Of a stretch of 64,000 nt of DNA, positions 7,398-16,626 are shown one piece after another. A model generated the notes under the pieces. It ran no database searches. It was given only the letters and a program-made list of their open reading frames with translations, and was not told where the DNA came from. Position 1 is the stretch's first letter; each line of letters opens with the position of its first letter. The position numbers and the translations under genes were made by a program. The stretch spans positions 62,001 to 126,000 of the forward strand of contig NZ_JACTOJ010000003.1 of NCBI RefSeq assembly GCF_032335695.1, in the 5' to 3' direction. This DNA comes from JACTOJ01 sp032335695 (lineage in GTDB: Bacteria; Bacillota; Clostridia; Clostridiales; Clostridiaceae).

Positions 7398-10300
7398 ATG
7401 AGAAAAAAGACATGTATTAAAAATGTGGTAAGCTTATTAATTGTTATATCTATTGTAATAACTAATTCAAATCTAGCGGTTTATGCATCAATATTAAAAG
7501 ATTCCCAGAGCCAAACCTCAATAACTTTATCGGCTTCCACTGCAGGTTTAAAAGATACAATAACTGTAACTGTTCAGAATGGCAGTAAAGATTCTAGTGC
7601 TTGGGTAGGGCTTTACAATGAAGCAGATACACCAGGAGATTCTTCTAGCGGCGGGGTTGCTTCTATATGGTGGAGCTATCTATCAGATCATTCAGCAGAC
7701 GACCCCAGCCACAGCTTAGCCATTCAAAATGGAAATGGTGACTTTAAGCTTAATTTAGCTCCTATCAGCGGACTTGAGCAGGGAAAAAGCTATAAACTGC
7801 TATTATTTAAGGATGGAGGATATACTGTTGAGGCAAGTGCAAATTTCACCATTTCAGCGTCAGAGGTTGAACCTGATGTAAGCTTATCTTCCTCAACCGT
7901 AGCATTAAAAGATACCATAACAGTTACCATAAAAAATGCAAGTAAGGATTCTGAGGCCTGGTTAGGAGTATATAATCAGGAAGATACTCCTGGAAAAGTA
8001 GATTCTATGTTTTGGAAATATATCTACGGAGATACTAAAAATGACCCAGATCATAGCCTAGGCTTTACTAGCCCTAATGGTGAATTCCAACTTCCATTAG
8101 ATACAATAAGCGGAATAAAGCAAGGGGAAACCTATAAGGTGGTACTCTTTAAAGATGGAGGCTATACGGTGGATGCCAGTTCTACCTTCTATGTTTCTGC
8201 ACCACAGGCACCAGTACATAATTTAGAAGCAGCAGAAATTAAGACACAAGCATCTACAGCTCCTACGCTGCCAGCTACAGTAAGAAAAGATAATTCTGAT
8301 GGAACCTTTAGTGAGGTAAATGTTATCTGGGACAAAATACCTTCATACCTTTACTCTAAAGCTGGAAGCTTCACGGTAGAGGGAACGGTAAATGGCATTT
8401 CAGAAAAAGCAAGAGCTGATGTAAATGTAGTAGAAGGAGAAGGCCCTTTATATTCATTTCAAGTTTTTAGTGATACACATATAGTATCCAATCTTAATTA
8501 TATCCATGATAAAAATTTAGATAATGCTCTAAAGGATATTAATAAAGTAGATCCAAATAGCAGCAGGCTTATAATAAACGGAGATGTGGTAGATAGCGGT
8601 CTTGCAGCAAACTGGGATGCTTTTTCTACTATAGTAAACAGTAATAAGCATCCTAAAATAGATATGGCTTTAGGAAATCACGATACTTGGCAGGAAAATT
8701 CATGGATAGATCAGAATGAGTATGATATATCTAAACAAAATTTCATTAAATATTCAGGAGAGCCAAATGTGTATTATGATTATTGGCTTAATGACTATCA
8801 CTATATATTCTTAGGCTCAGAAAAAAGTGATGGTAATAGTGCTTATTTTTCCGATACACAGCTAAAATGGTTTCAGCAAACTATAGCGCAGGACGTAAAA
8901 AATAACAAACCTATATTTGTATTTATTCATCAGCCTCTTTACGATACTGTAGCAGGTTCTAAGCCAGGACAAATGGATAAGAATTTGGATCAGGATAAAG
9001 AAGTGAGAGACATATTAGCAAAGTATCCTCAAGCAATTTTATTTACAGGGCATACTCATTGGGAATTTGGTTCTAAGGATATGTTCTATAATAAAAGTTT
9101 GTGCACAATGTTTAATGTGCCGTCCTGCGGATATTGCTGGACAGATGCTAATGCTGAGGATGATATAAGTGAAGGCTATTATATAGATGTGTACAAGGAT
9201 AAAATATTGATAAAGGGAAGAAATTTTACTAAAGGAGAATGGGAACAGGACGGTCAGTATGAGGTGGACTATTCAGGTACGGACACAAATTCATCTATAA
9301 AGATCCTTGATAATTATATAAATCAGCAAAGCACCGCAGCAAGATTGGACAATATTACCCTAACAGCTGATAAGACTGCTATGCTGCTAGATGGTGCTGA
9401 TAAAGCCAAAACAAGCTTGAAGGGAACTATGACGGATGGAAGTGCAGCAGATTTAAAAAAGGCTGAGATAAAATATTCAAGTGACAATCCAGAGATAGCA
9501 GCAGTAGATGATACTGGTACTATAACCCCTTTAGCTAAGGGAACTGCCAATATTACAGCAAGAGTTACTGTAGATGGAATAACTGAAAGTGCTACTCAGC
9601 AGCTTCAAGTAGAAAAAATAAAAACTGATGCTACATTAAAGAGTATTACTATAAATGGTAAAATGCTAAAGGATTTTGCTCCAGATACTTTAGGATACAG
9701 GGTTTTACTAGCACCAAATACTGTACTAGCTCCAAAGCTTGAGGCAGATCCTACAGATTCTGATGCAGCAGTTTCTATAAAGCAAGCTTCTAATTTACAG
9801 GACAAAGCAGTTATAACGGTAACTTCTGCAGATAAAAGTGTAACTAAAACGTATAGTATTAGCTTTGCAGTAGATAGCAAAGCTACAGTAGACCAGCCTG
9901 TATTTAGTTTGGATTCCTCTAAGGCATATACTGAAAAACAAAATTTGGCTATAAGCTGTGATACATCTAATGCTATTATTAGATATACGCTGGATGGCTC
10001 AGATCCTAATGAAAAATCAAGCATATATACCGGCCCTATAGAATTAAGTGATACCACCACAGTAAGAGCTATTGCCATAAAGGATGGCTTAAATAATTCA
10101 GATATTACAAGTTCCAAATATATTATAAATTTGCCAAGCGGAACAGAGCTTATTCAAAACGGCGATTTTTCAAGTGGAGCTTCCTTTTGGCAAACATACA
10201 ATGGCGCAGATAACTCGCCTGCTGGTGTTGATAATGGGGAATTCAAAACTACCGTTGGAGATGTGGGAGACTATTACTGGTCAGTTCAGCTAAGTCAAGG

Positions 10301-11279
10301 AAATTTTAAGCTCAAAGGAGGAATAACCTACAGATTAACCTTTGATGCCAGGTCAACCATTAATAGAAGTATCGAGCCTTTAGTTGAAATTCCAGGTGGT
10401 GGTGATGGAAACACTTTCTTGGATAAGGTAGTACCTATAACCTCAGATATGAGCACGTATACCTGTGACTTTACTGTACCAGCTGATGTGGATAATGCAC
10501 ATTTGGTATTTTGCATGGGAAATGTAAATGGAATGGGGGCAGTAGCAGCACACGATGTATATATAGATAATGTTAGTTTAAAGAATTTGCCTGCTATAAC
10601 AGCTGAACCAAGCTTTAGTGTAGATAGAGGTACTTATAGCTCGGAACTAAACGTGGCTATTACTAGTGCTTCTCCAGGAGCAATCATAAGATACACAACA
10701 GATGGAACAGATCCAACTGCAGCTTCACCTATATATTCCCAACCTATAAAGGTTTCTGCAAATACAACAATTAAAGCTTATGCTGCAAAAGCCGGATTAG
10801 CTGATTCTAAGATATCTGCTGTTACTTATAATTTCTCAGCAGCTGCAGCACCTAAATTCAGCATAAGCGGAGGAAGCTATGATAGCCCTCAGCAGGTAGA
10901 AATAATATCTGATACGGAAGGGGCGATAATTAGATATACAACGGACGGCACAGAACCAAATTCAAGATCACAAATATATAGCGGACCGATAACGGTAGCA
11001 GCTAATACTATTATTAAGGCTTATGCCTCTAAAGATGGACATACTGACTCTAAGGTTGTAAGTGAAGAATATACAATAAAATCAACAGTTAAACAATCTA
11101 CTGATGATACAAATAATCCACCGAATTCATCAGGAGAATCAACCAAAGCGGCAGGTACAAATTATAAAAAATTAGTTCAGACAGGAAGTATAATTGACGG
11201 CAATCTATTAATAGCAATAGGTACATTATTAATAGCAATAGGTTTCTTTACTGTGTTTAAAAGAAAAGGTAACAGATAA
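7398..11279 (+). CDS. Cell-surface metallophosphoesterase with many beta-sandwich domains
   Basis: A 1293-residue exported protein. Residues 1-30 form a signal peptide ending near VYA. Two related domains of about 110 residues follow (37-153 and 159-267, both ending FKDGGYTV), then a Big_4-like domain (about 272-345). A calcineurin-like phosphoesterase (about 351-620) has its full metal set: D359 and H361, G395-D396, GNHD at 426-429, H511, and GHTH at 551-554. Next come a Big_2-like domain (648-740), a cadherin-like beta sandwich (741-826), a chitobiase C-terminal-type repeat (832-910), a carbohydrate-binding-like domain (912-1064), and two more such repeats (1065-1147, 1150-1228). The end has LVQTG at 1259-1263, a membrane span and a basic tail, which resembles a sortase signal with V in place of P. 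It probably hydrolyses a phosphate ester at the wall. The substrate is unknown. Confidence 0.88.
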   Translation: MRKKTCIKNVVSLLIVISIVITNSNLAVYASILKDSQSQTSITLSASTAGLKDTITVTVQNGSKDSSAWVGLYNEADTPGDSSSGGVASIWWSYLSDHSADDPSHSLAIQNGNGDFKLNLAPISGLEQGKSYKLLLFKDGGYTVEASANFTISASEVEPDVSLSSSTVALKDTITVTIKNASKDSEAWLGVYNQEDTPGKVDSMFWKYIYGDTKNDPDHSLGFTSPNGEFQLPLDTISGIKQGETYKVVLFKDGGYTVDASSTFYVSAPQAPVHNLEAAEIKTQASTAPTLPATVRKDNSDGTFSEVNVIWDKIPSYLYSKAGSFTVEGTVNGISEKARADVNVVEGEGPLYSFQVFSDTHIVSNLNYIHDKNLDNALKDINKVDPNSSRLIINGDVVDSGLAANWDAFSTIVNSNKHPKIDMALGNHDTWQENSWIDQNEYDISKQNFIKYSGEPNVYYDYWLNDYHYIFLGSEKSDGNSAYFSDTQLKWFQQTIAQDVKNNKPIFVFIHQPLYDTVAGSKPGQMDKNLDQDKEVRDILAKYPQAILFTGHTHWEFGSKDMFYNKSLCTMFNVPSCGYCWTDANAEDDISEGYYIDVYKDKILIKGRNFTKGEWEQDGQYEVDYSGTDTNSSIKILDNYINQQSTAARLDNITLTADKTAMLLDGADKAKTSLKGTMTDGSAADLKKAEIKYSSDNPEIAAVDDTGTITPLAKGTANITARVTVDGITESATQQLQVEKIKTDATLKSITINGKMLKDFAPDTLGYRVLLAPNTVLAPKLEADPTDSDAAVSIKQASNLQDKAVITVTSADKSVTKTYSISFAVDSKATVDQPVFSLDSSKAYTEKQNLAISCDTSNAIIRYTLDGSDPNEKSSIYTGPIELSDTTTVRAIAIKDGLNNSDITSSKYIINLPSGTELIQNGDFSSGASFWQTYNGADNSPAGVDNGEFKTTVGDVGDYYWSVQLSQGNFKLKGGITYRLTFDARSTINRSIEPLVEIPGGGDGNTFLDKVVPITSDMSTYTCDFTVPADVDNAHLVFCMGNVNGMGAVAAHDVYIDNVSLKNLPAITAEPSFSVDRGTYSSELNVAITSASPGAIIRYTTDGTDPTAASPIYSQPIKVSANTTIKAYAAKAGLADSKISAVTYNFSAAAAPKFSISGGSYDSPQQVEIISDTEGAIIRYTTDGTEPNSRSQIYSGPITVAANTIIKAYASKDGHTDSKVVSEEYTIKSTVKQSTDDTNNPPNSSGESTKAAGTNYKKLVQTGSIIDGNLLIAIGTLLIAIGFFTVFKRKGNR

Positions 11280-11299
11280 AGCCTGTAATAGGAAATGTA

Positions 11300-11345
11300 A
11301 ACTCCAGCATCTAGCAATATAACCTTGCTAAGTGCTGGAGTTTTT
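11300..11345 (+). terminator. Terminator after the phosphoesterase gene
   Basis: Strong stem AACTCCAGCA/TGCTGGAGTT with an inner TAGCA/TGCTA helix, followed by five T. It separates this gene from the convergent peptidase gene. Confidence 0.9.
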
Positions 11346-11359
11346 CTTCAAATAACCCT

Positions 11360-12280
11360 TTATTTAACTACCGCTTCTAAAACGTCAATGCATTTATTTT
11401 CAGCATTAAGTCTAACTTTTGCGCCTATTGGCAAGGTTAATCGTGGGCTTCCATGACCGCTCATTATGTGATAGCAAATGGGTATGCCTTTAGAGATAAA
11501 ATTATCTTCGATAACCTGCTCTAAGGTAAAGCTTCTTTCATAGTGGGGAAGGGTGCAATTTGTGAATTGACCCAATAATACACCTCTACACTCTTTTAGT
11601 TTACCTGAAAGAGCTAGCTGAGCTAAGAGCCTATCTAATTTGTAAGGAGGTTCAGCTATATCTTCTAAAAATAATATTTTATCCTTCACATCAATTTCGT
11701 AATCAGTGCCTATGGAGGAACATATAACAGCAAGATTTCCCCCTACTAAAGTGCCTTCTATATTTCCAGAGAAATTTTTAAAGGTAAGAGGAGTTCCTTT
11801 TGGGTTACATATTCTGTAATTATCGTAGCCCTTCATAATACTCTGTTTAAGGCTATCTATACTTATTGGATTATCAGTACCCGAATTTGCCATTACTCCG
11901 TGGAAGGTAGTAAGACCACAGCGCTCATATATAGAATTTAATAGCAATGTAACATCACTAAAACCTATAAATATCTTTGGATTATTTTTTATTATATTAA
12001 AATCTAGGTAAGGAAGCATTCTTATAGTACCATAGCCCCCTCTATAACACATTATTGCATCAACCTTTTCGTCTAGAAAAGCGTCCATTAAATCCTGAGC
12101 TCTTTCCTCATCAGTTCCAGCTAGAAAGCCATATTTATCATAAAGGTGCTTGCCCAATTTTAATTTAAAGCCTAAGCCTCTTAGGCATTCAATCTGCCTA
12201 TCTATCACTTCTTTTTCAGAAGGACTTGCAGGAGCTATTATTCCTAGAGTAGAATGTTCTAAAAATCTTTTACCTAACAT
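11360..12280 (-). CDS. S66-family LD-carboxypeptidase-like peptidase
   Basis: A 306-residue serine peptidase of family S66. LdcA members cut the terminal D-alanine from muropeptide tetrapeptides in the cytoplasm during wall recycling, while MccF members inactivate microcin C-like peptides. The catalytic triad can be read as Ser108 (GFSDVT), Glu206 (FLEDIAE) and His276 (MSGHGSP). The N-terminal LGIIAPASP and CYRGGYGTIRMLPYLD are typical. The ATG is preceded by AAGGAGAGG. It lies 12 bases after corA on the same strand, so the two probably share a transcript. Sequence alone does not separate the LdcA and MccF roles. Confidence 0.9.
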   Translation of the reverse strand: MLGKRFLEHSTLGIIAPASPSEKEVIDRQIECLRGLGFKLKLGKHLYDKYGFLAGTDEERAQDLMDAFLDEKVDAIMCYRGGYGTIRMLPYLDFNIIKNNPKIFIGFSDVTLLLNSIYERCGLTTFHGVMANSGTDNPISIDSLKQSIMKGYDNYRICNPKGTPLTFKNFSGNIEGTLVGGNLAVICSSIGTDYEIDVKDKILFLEDIAEPPYKLDRLLAQLALSGKLKECRGVLLGQFTNCTLPHYERSFTLEQVIEDNFISKGIPICYHIMSGHGSPRLTLPIGAKVRLNAENKCIDVLEAVVK

Positions 12281-12292
12281 GATAACCTCTCC

Positions 12293-13237
12293 TTAAAACA
12301 TATCTTTTTTATTTAGAATACCTATTGCAATTAAGGCCATGCCTACAATAATTCCTAATATTATATAAAAACCATAGGGATTATTTCCAAAGGGGATTTT
12401 GCTCATATTCATACCGAAGAGACCCGATACCATATTAGGGATAGCCATGACAATGGTTACGGAGGCTAAAAGTTTCATCACGATATTCAAATTGTTTGAT
12501 ATAACTGATGCAAAAGCATCCATGGTACCAGATAGTATATTACTATAAATGTTAGCCATTTCTATAGCTTGTTTATTTTCTATTATTACGTCTTCCAAAA
12601 CATCTTTATCTTCTTCATACTTTGTTATAAATTCAAGCTTAAGCATCTTTTCCAAGGTTATTTCATTAGATTTTAATGAGGTAGAAAAGTACACTAGAGA
12701 CTTTTCCAGAGAAAGCAGCTGAATAAGTTCCTTGTTCTTCATGGATTTATGGAGCTTCTTTTCAATCATTATGCTTTTCTTATCTATTTGTCTAAGATAT
12801 AAGAGATAGTAGGTGGCTACTCTGTAAAGCATCTGAAGAATAAATCTAGAACGCTTAAAAGCAAAAAAAGACTTAACCTTGCCATCTATAAAGTCAGTTA
12901 CAACCTTGCTGTTTTTCAAGCAAACGGTAATTATTTCTTTCTCAGTATGGATTATAGCTAAAGGGTATGTATCATAAGTAAGAGAATTATCCTCCATTTC
13001 GGTAAAGGGGATATCTACAACTACTAATACGTTGCTGCCTTCTATATCAAGACGAGAAGCTTCCTCATCGTCTAGAGATGCTCTTAAAAACTCAAGGGGA
13101 ACACCTGTCTTTTTAGAGACAAGTAATAATTCTTGGTCAGTAGGAGCTACAATGTTTATCCAACATCCAGCTTCTATATTTTCAATTTTTTGAAGTATGT
13201 TACTTCCATCATCAATGCTTTTGTATATGTTTATCAT
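12293..13237 (-). CDS. corA: CorA-family divalent cation (magnesium) transporter
   Basis: A 314-residue protein with a large N-terminal cytoplasmic domain and two C-terminal membrane helices. The signature GMN lies at 275-277 at the end of the first helix (MVSGLFGMN), and the chain ends with a KKDMF tail. CorA pentamers import Mg2+, or Co2+/Ni2+, down the membrane potential. This is the shorter Gram-positive form. A GGGGGTG ribosome site precedes the ATG. The upstream gap has nested inverted repeats, described separately. I see no M-box riboswitch sequence there. Confidence 0.93.
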   Translation of the reverse strand: MINIYKSIDDGSNILQKIENIEAGCWINIVAPTDQELLLVSKKTGVPLEFLRASLDDEEASRLDIEGSNVLVVVDIPFTEMEDNSLTYDTYPLAIIHTEKEIITVCLKNSKVVTDFIDGKVKSFFAFKRSRFILQMLYRVATYYLLYLRQIDKKSIMIEKKLHKSMKNKELIQLLSLEKSLVYFSTSLKSNEITLEKMLKLEFITKYEEDKDVLEDVIIENKQAIEMANIYSNILSGTMDAFASVISNNLNIVMKLLASVTIVMAIPNMVSGLFGMNMSKIPFGNNPYGFYIILGIIVGMALIAIGILNKKDMF

Positions 13238-13282
13238 ATAAATGGCACCCCCAAGATATTAAATTTACAGGATTATATACAT

Positions 13283-13327
13283 ATAAAAAATTGCATAATT
13301 AAAAGCAAGTATTAATTATGCAATTTT
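13283..13327 (-). terminator. Terminator of the M20 peptidase-like gene, within the corA leader region
   Basis: A perfect 14-base inverted repeat (AAAATTGCATAATT with AATTATGCAATTTT) has T6 then ATAT on its minus-strand 3' side. It follows the M20 gene and precedes corA on the minus strand. An outer repeat, ACAGGATT (13267-13274) with AATCCTGT (13350-13357), encloses it. Confidence 0.75.
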
Positions 13328-13405
13328 AATTAGACCTTATTGCATTTAAAATCCTGTAGAGTTCATTACAAAACAATTATACAGTAGCACTTTATAATGC
13401 ACAAC

Positions 13406-14560
13406 TTATTTTGATTTATAAAATTCACTTTTGATTTCGTCAATCAGATTTCTTTTTTCTAGAAGATCTATAGCTGTTAATATCAGAGCGTTGGCAGAAG
13501 AAATTATGGCTTCATCAGCGTAGGAAGATATGGTAGCATCAGCAAATTGCTTAGTGCCATATTGTATGTTATCCTCCTCGGTTACTCTTACATATGGATG
13601 TATTGTAGGAATTAGCTTACTTACATTGCCTATACTTAAGCCAGATTCTGTATTCTTTATTCCGCAGCAATCTATTATGCCTATTTCCTTAAGATTATGT
13701 CCAAAGAGTCGTGATAATGTGTCATTTGTGTGCATTTCTAAGTATGGAAGCTCGTAAATTGAATGAGAACAATCTAGTTTCATAATATTAGCTGTTAAAT
13801 CAGATAAATTCCTTATATGCTTCTCAATTGTTTCTGCATTTGAATATTTGTCGGCTCTTATATAAAGCTTTATCTCACAAACATCAGATGGGAGAGATGG
13901 AGTATATCCTCCGTTGGAGAGGATACTATCTATTCTTAGGTTATCCTGAGAGCATTTAAGCAAGGTGTTTATAGAATTCAATATAAATATGCAGGCATCC
14001 ATAGGAGAGTGATTGTTAGAACTCAAATATGTAAATCCGGAGCTGCCTTTAAATTTTACACTCAGAGGAAGTATGGCACGGGAAGTCCCACTCTGACAGG
14101 TTTTTACATCAGGATGAACCATCATTGCTAGGTCTATATCCTTAAAGGTACCTTGCTTTGCCATTGTAACCTTTGCACCGCCTATATATTCTCCTGGACA
14201 CCCCAGCACAATAATAGATCCCCCAAGCTTATCAATAGCTTTTGTCAATCCAAGTGCTGCGCCTACAGATATAGCGGATACCGCGTTGTGACCATTTATA
14301 TGCCCCTCTGGTAATAAGGCATCATATTCGCACAGCAGGCATATTTTGGGATAACCATTGCCATATTGTGCATAAAAAGCTGTGTCAATATCTAGATATT
14401 TTTCTTTCACATTAAACTTATTTTCTTTGAGAATATTGCATATATAAGAACATGACTTGTATTCATGGTAGCTCTCTTCTGGATTATTATATATATATTT
14501 TGAAATACCAGTTATTGTATCTTTTAGAGTAGTTAAATAGGAAATAGCTTCCTGTTTCAT
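13406..14560 (-). CDS. M20D (AbgB/HmrA-like) amidohydrolase family protein with altered metal site
   Basis: A 384-residue member of the M20 peptidase/aminoacylase family, which cleave amide bonds using two metal ions. The fold is clear from LLCEYDALLPEGHINGHN, GCPGEYIGGAKVTMAKQGTF and LAMMVHP. The usual metal-binding HACGHN reads HINGHN (Asn89 for Cys), and the paired Glu-Glu reads Glu124-Tyr125, so a ligand is lost. The late GHT motif reads YGT. His91 and His149 remain. It may bind metal differently or be non-catalytic. I took the ATG at 14560 because AAAGGAGGTCATC precedes it. An in-frame ATG 30 bases earlier lacks a ribosome site. Confidence 0.8.
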   Translation of the reverse strand: MKQEAISYLTTLKDTITGISKYIYNNPEESYHEYKSCSYICNILKENKFNVKEKYLDIDTAFYAQYGNGYPKICLLCEYDALLPEGHINGHNAVSAISVGAALGLTKAIDKLGGSIIVLGCPGEYIGGAKVTMAKQGTFKDIDLAMMVHPDVKTCQSGTSRAILPLSVKFKGSSGFTYLSSNNHSPMDACIFILNSINTLLKCSQDNLRIDSILSNGGYTPSLPSDVCEIKLYIRADKYSNAETIEKHIRNLSDLTANIMKLDCSHSIYELPYLEMHTNDTLSRLFGHNLKEIGIIDCCGIKNTESGLSIGNVSKLIPTIHPYVRVTEEDNIQYGTKQFADATISSYADEAIISSANALILTAIDLLEKRNLIDEIKSEFYKSK

Positions 14561-14934
14561 AATGATGACCTCCTTTAAAAAGATTTGCATTTGAAATTAT
14601 TTTTTCCAAATAAAAAAAATATATTATAATTTCAAAAATAAAAAGGTGGACAAAATAAGATTTGGCTACATTGTGAATACAATATATTAGATAGGGCAAC
14701 AATCAAAATAGTTTAATCATGTCATAAGGGGGTGCAAGCTATTATGCTGCACTTTGAAAACCAGTGAGTAAGAAAATTATGCATTATAAATTAACCTTTA
14801 AGAATAATTATATTTTTAATAGGGGCTGTTTTTATATTGTGTGATTTTCTATAATTAAGGGCAAGTGTATATATGCTTTTATTATACGAATTCAATAATG
14901 ACGATTGGTATTGATGCAGCAAATAGCATTTTAA
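14561..14934. other. Intergenic region between divergent genes
   Basis: AT-rich gap of 374 bases holding the upstream regions of the M20 gene (minus) and gin (plus). I see one hairpin with the arms GTGCA-AGC and GCT-GCAC at 14732-14756, preceded by AAGGGGG, and a seven-codon frame (ATG CTG CAC TTT GAA AAC CAG) ending at 14767. No convincing promoter, RNA gene or longer reading frame is visible. Confidence 0.5.
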
Positions 14935-15147
14935 ATGGAAAAACAAAAATGTATCATTTGTAGAAAAAACCACAGTAATGGTATAATAATTAACGGGAGA
15001 TTTATTTGTAATACATGTGAAGCTAGACTTATAAACTCTAATATAGAAACTGATTTTTATAAGTATTACATTGAGTGTATGAAAAAAATAATTATGGAGC
15101 TTATGCTTAGAGAGAGAACATCGAAGTATGAAAGCTTTTATAGATAA
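14935..15147 (+). CDS. csfB: Anti-sigma-G factor Gin (CsfB-like)
   Basis: A 70-residue protein with two zinc-type cysteine pairs, C6-C9 (CIIC) and C25-C28 (CNTC), then a helical tail with YKYYIECMKKIIMELM. This matches Gin, which in Bacillus binds sigma-G (and sigma-E) to stop forespore sigma activity from appearing at the wrong time. Its place directly upstream of a yaaO-like gene, a nucleotide kinase, darA and holB is the same as in Bacillus, which supports the call strongly. The ribosome site before the ATG is weak, and I could not recognise a sigma-F promoter. Confidence 0.85.
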   Translation: MEKQKCIICRKNHSNGIIINGRFICNTCEARLINSNIETDFYKYYIECMKKIIMELMLRERTSKYESFYR

Positions 15148-15177
15148 ATCTTAATATCCAGAAGGGACGGATGATGC

Positions 15178-16602
15178 TTGAGTAAAACACCTATAGTAGA
15201 TGCCTTATCAAAGTATATCAAGGATAAAAATGCCCCTTTTTCAATGCCGGGACATAAATCTGGCAGGGGATTTGTTGTGAAAGATAATAAAGATATGCAA
15301 GAAATTTTTTTAAGTGGAGATATAACAGAAGTTGAAGGATTAGACAATCTTCATAATTGTGACGGAATAATTAAAGAGAGCCAAGAACTTTTAGCTAAGT
15401 TGTATGGAGCTTATAAATCATATTTTCTGGTAAACGGTAGTACCAGTGGAAATTTAGCTATGATATTCTCATGTTTCAATGAAGGAGACTCAATTATAGT
15501 TGAGAGGAATTGTCATAGGTCCATAACAAATGCTATAATTCTAAAAAAATTAAAACCCATATATATACAGAATTATATTAGCAGAAAGTACAATGCTCCT
15601 ATATCTGTGGATATGGAGCATTTTTTTAGTGTAGTAGAAGAAACTGAAGCTAAAGGTATAGTGCTTACATATCCAAATTACTACGGCATAGCTTTTGATT
15701 TAAAAGCTTTAGCTAATATATGTCACAGCAGAGGAATGAAGGTTTTAGTAGATTGTGCCCATGGAGCTCATTTTGGAATCACAGAGCTTTTGCCGGAAAA
15801 CCCAATTAAATTGGGAGCAGATATGGCAGTTATGAGTGCGCATAAAACTCTGCCAAGTCTTACTCAAACAGCTTTTTTACACGTAAAAGATAAAGAAAAT
15901 ATAGATAAGTGCAGCTTTTATGTAAGCTCTTTTTCAACTACCAGCCCCTCGTATATCTTTATGGCTTCCATGGATTATGCTAGAGATTATTTAGATGCTA
16001 AGGGTAAAAAAGAATTCGAACAATGCATAGAAGTGGTGAAGGAATATAAGTCAAGAATAAACAAGGAAACTGATTTTTATGCTTGGGAGCAAGGGAATAT
16101 ACAACAGGAATATTCCAAGCTTAATTTAAGGATAGATGAATCTAGAATTATTATATCTCCTGGTGCTGGTTACAATTGTCATAAGATATTAAGTTACCTT
16201 AGAAATAGCAGAGTTCAAGCTGAAATGACGGATGGGTATAATATAGTTTTTATTGCATCTCCTTTTAATACCAGAGAAGATTATGATATGCTCTTGACTT
16301 CTCTTATGAATTGTCCATTAGAAGAGTTTAGGGACAATCAGTTTAGTATATATATGAATAATATTCCTGAAAAGGCTCTTGAACCTTGGGAAGTATTTGA
16401 AAGAGAAAATTCAAAGGTTGAATTAGATGAAGCAGAAGGTAAAATAAGTGCAGTAAATATAGTCCCATATCCACCGGGAGTTCCAATTATTATGATGGGA
16501 GAAATAATAGATAAGGAAGCATTAGGTGTGGTAAAATATTATTTAAAAAACGAAGCTTCAATATTAGGGGTGGAAGATAACAAAATTAAGATAGTAATAT
16601 AG
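15178..16602 (+). CDS. PLP-dependent Orn/Lys/Arg decarboxylase-family protein (YaaO-like)
   Basis: A 474-residue fold-type I PLP enzyme. It shows MPGHKSGR near residue 23, the NGSTSGNLA cofactor loop near 86, VDCAHGAHFG near 191, and the PLP lysine K223 in SAHKTLPSL. A C-terminal decarboxylase domain contains VPYPPGVP. The family decarboxylates arginine, lysine or ornithine to polyamine precursors. The YaaO branch at this locus has no settled substrate. It begins at TTG 15178, the only start after an in-frame stop, behind a modest AAGGGA site. It lies 30 bases after gin and 24 before the kinase gene, so it is part of that operon. Confidence 0.88.
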   Translation: MSKTPIVDALSKYIKDKNAPFSMPGHKSGRGFVVKDNKDMQEIFLSGDITEVEGLDNLHNCDGIIKESQELLAKLYGAYKSYFLVNGSTSGNLAMIFSCFNEGDSIIVERNCHRSITNAIILKKLKPIYIQNYISRKYNAPISVDMEHFFSVVEETEAKGIVLTYPNYYGIAFDLKALANICHSRGMKVLVDCAHGAHFGITELLPENPIKLGADMAVMSAHKTLPSLTQTAFLHVKDKENIDKCSFYVSSFSTTSPSYIFMASMDYARDYLDAKGKKEFEQCIEVVKEYKSRINKETDFYAWEQGNIQQEYSKLNLRIDESRIIISPGAGYNCHKILSYLRNSRVQAEMTDGYNIVFIASPFNTREDYDMLLTSLMNCPLEEFRDNQFSIYMNNIPEKALEPWEVFERENSKVELDEAEGKISAVNIVPYPPGVPIIMMGEIIDKEALGVVKYYLKNEASILGVEDNKIKIVI

Positions 16603-16626
16603 CATTGGAAGGAGCTTTTGCTTGAT

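Noticed and set aside
9605..10117. Minus-strand frame of 170 codons inside the phosphoesterase gene
   Set aside because: Antisense shadow of a repeat-rich gene, with no ribosome site or recognisable domain.
13238..13405. Magnesium (M-box) riboswitch before corA
   Set aside because: None of the conserved M-box segments can be read on the minus strand; only inverted repeats are present.
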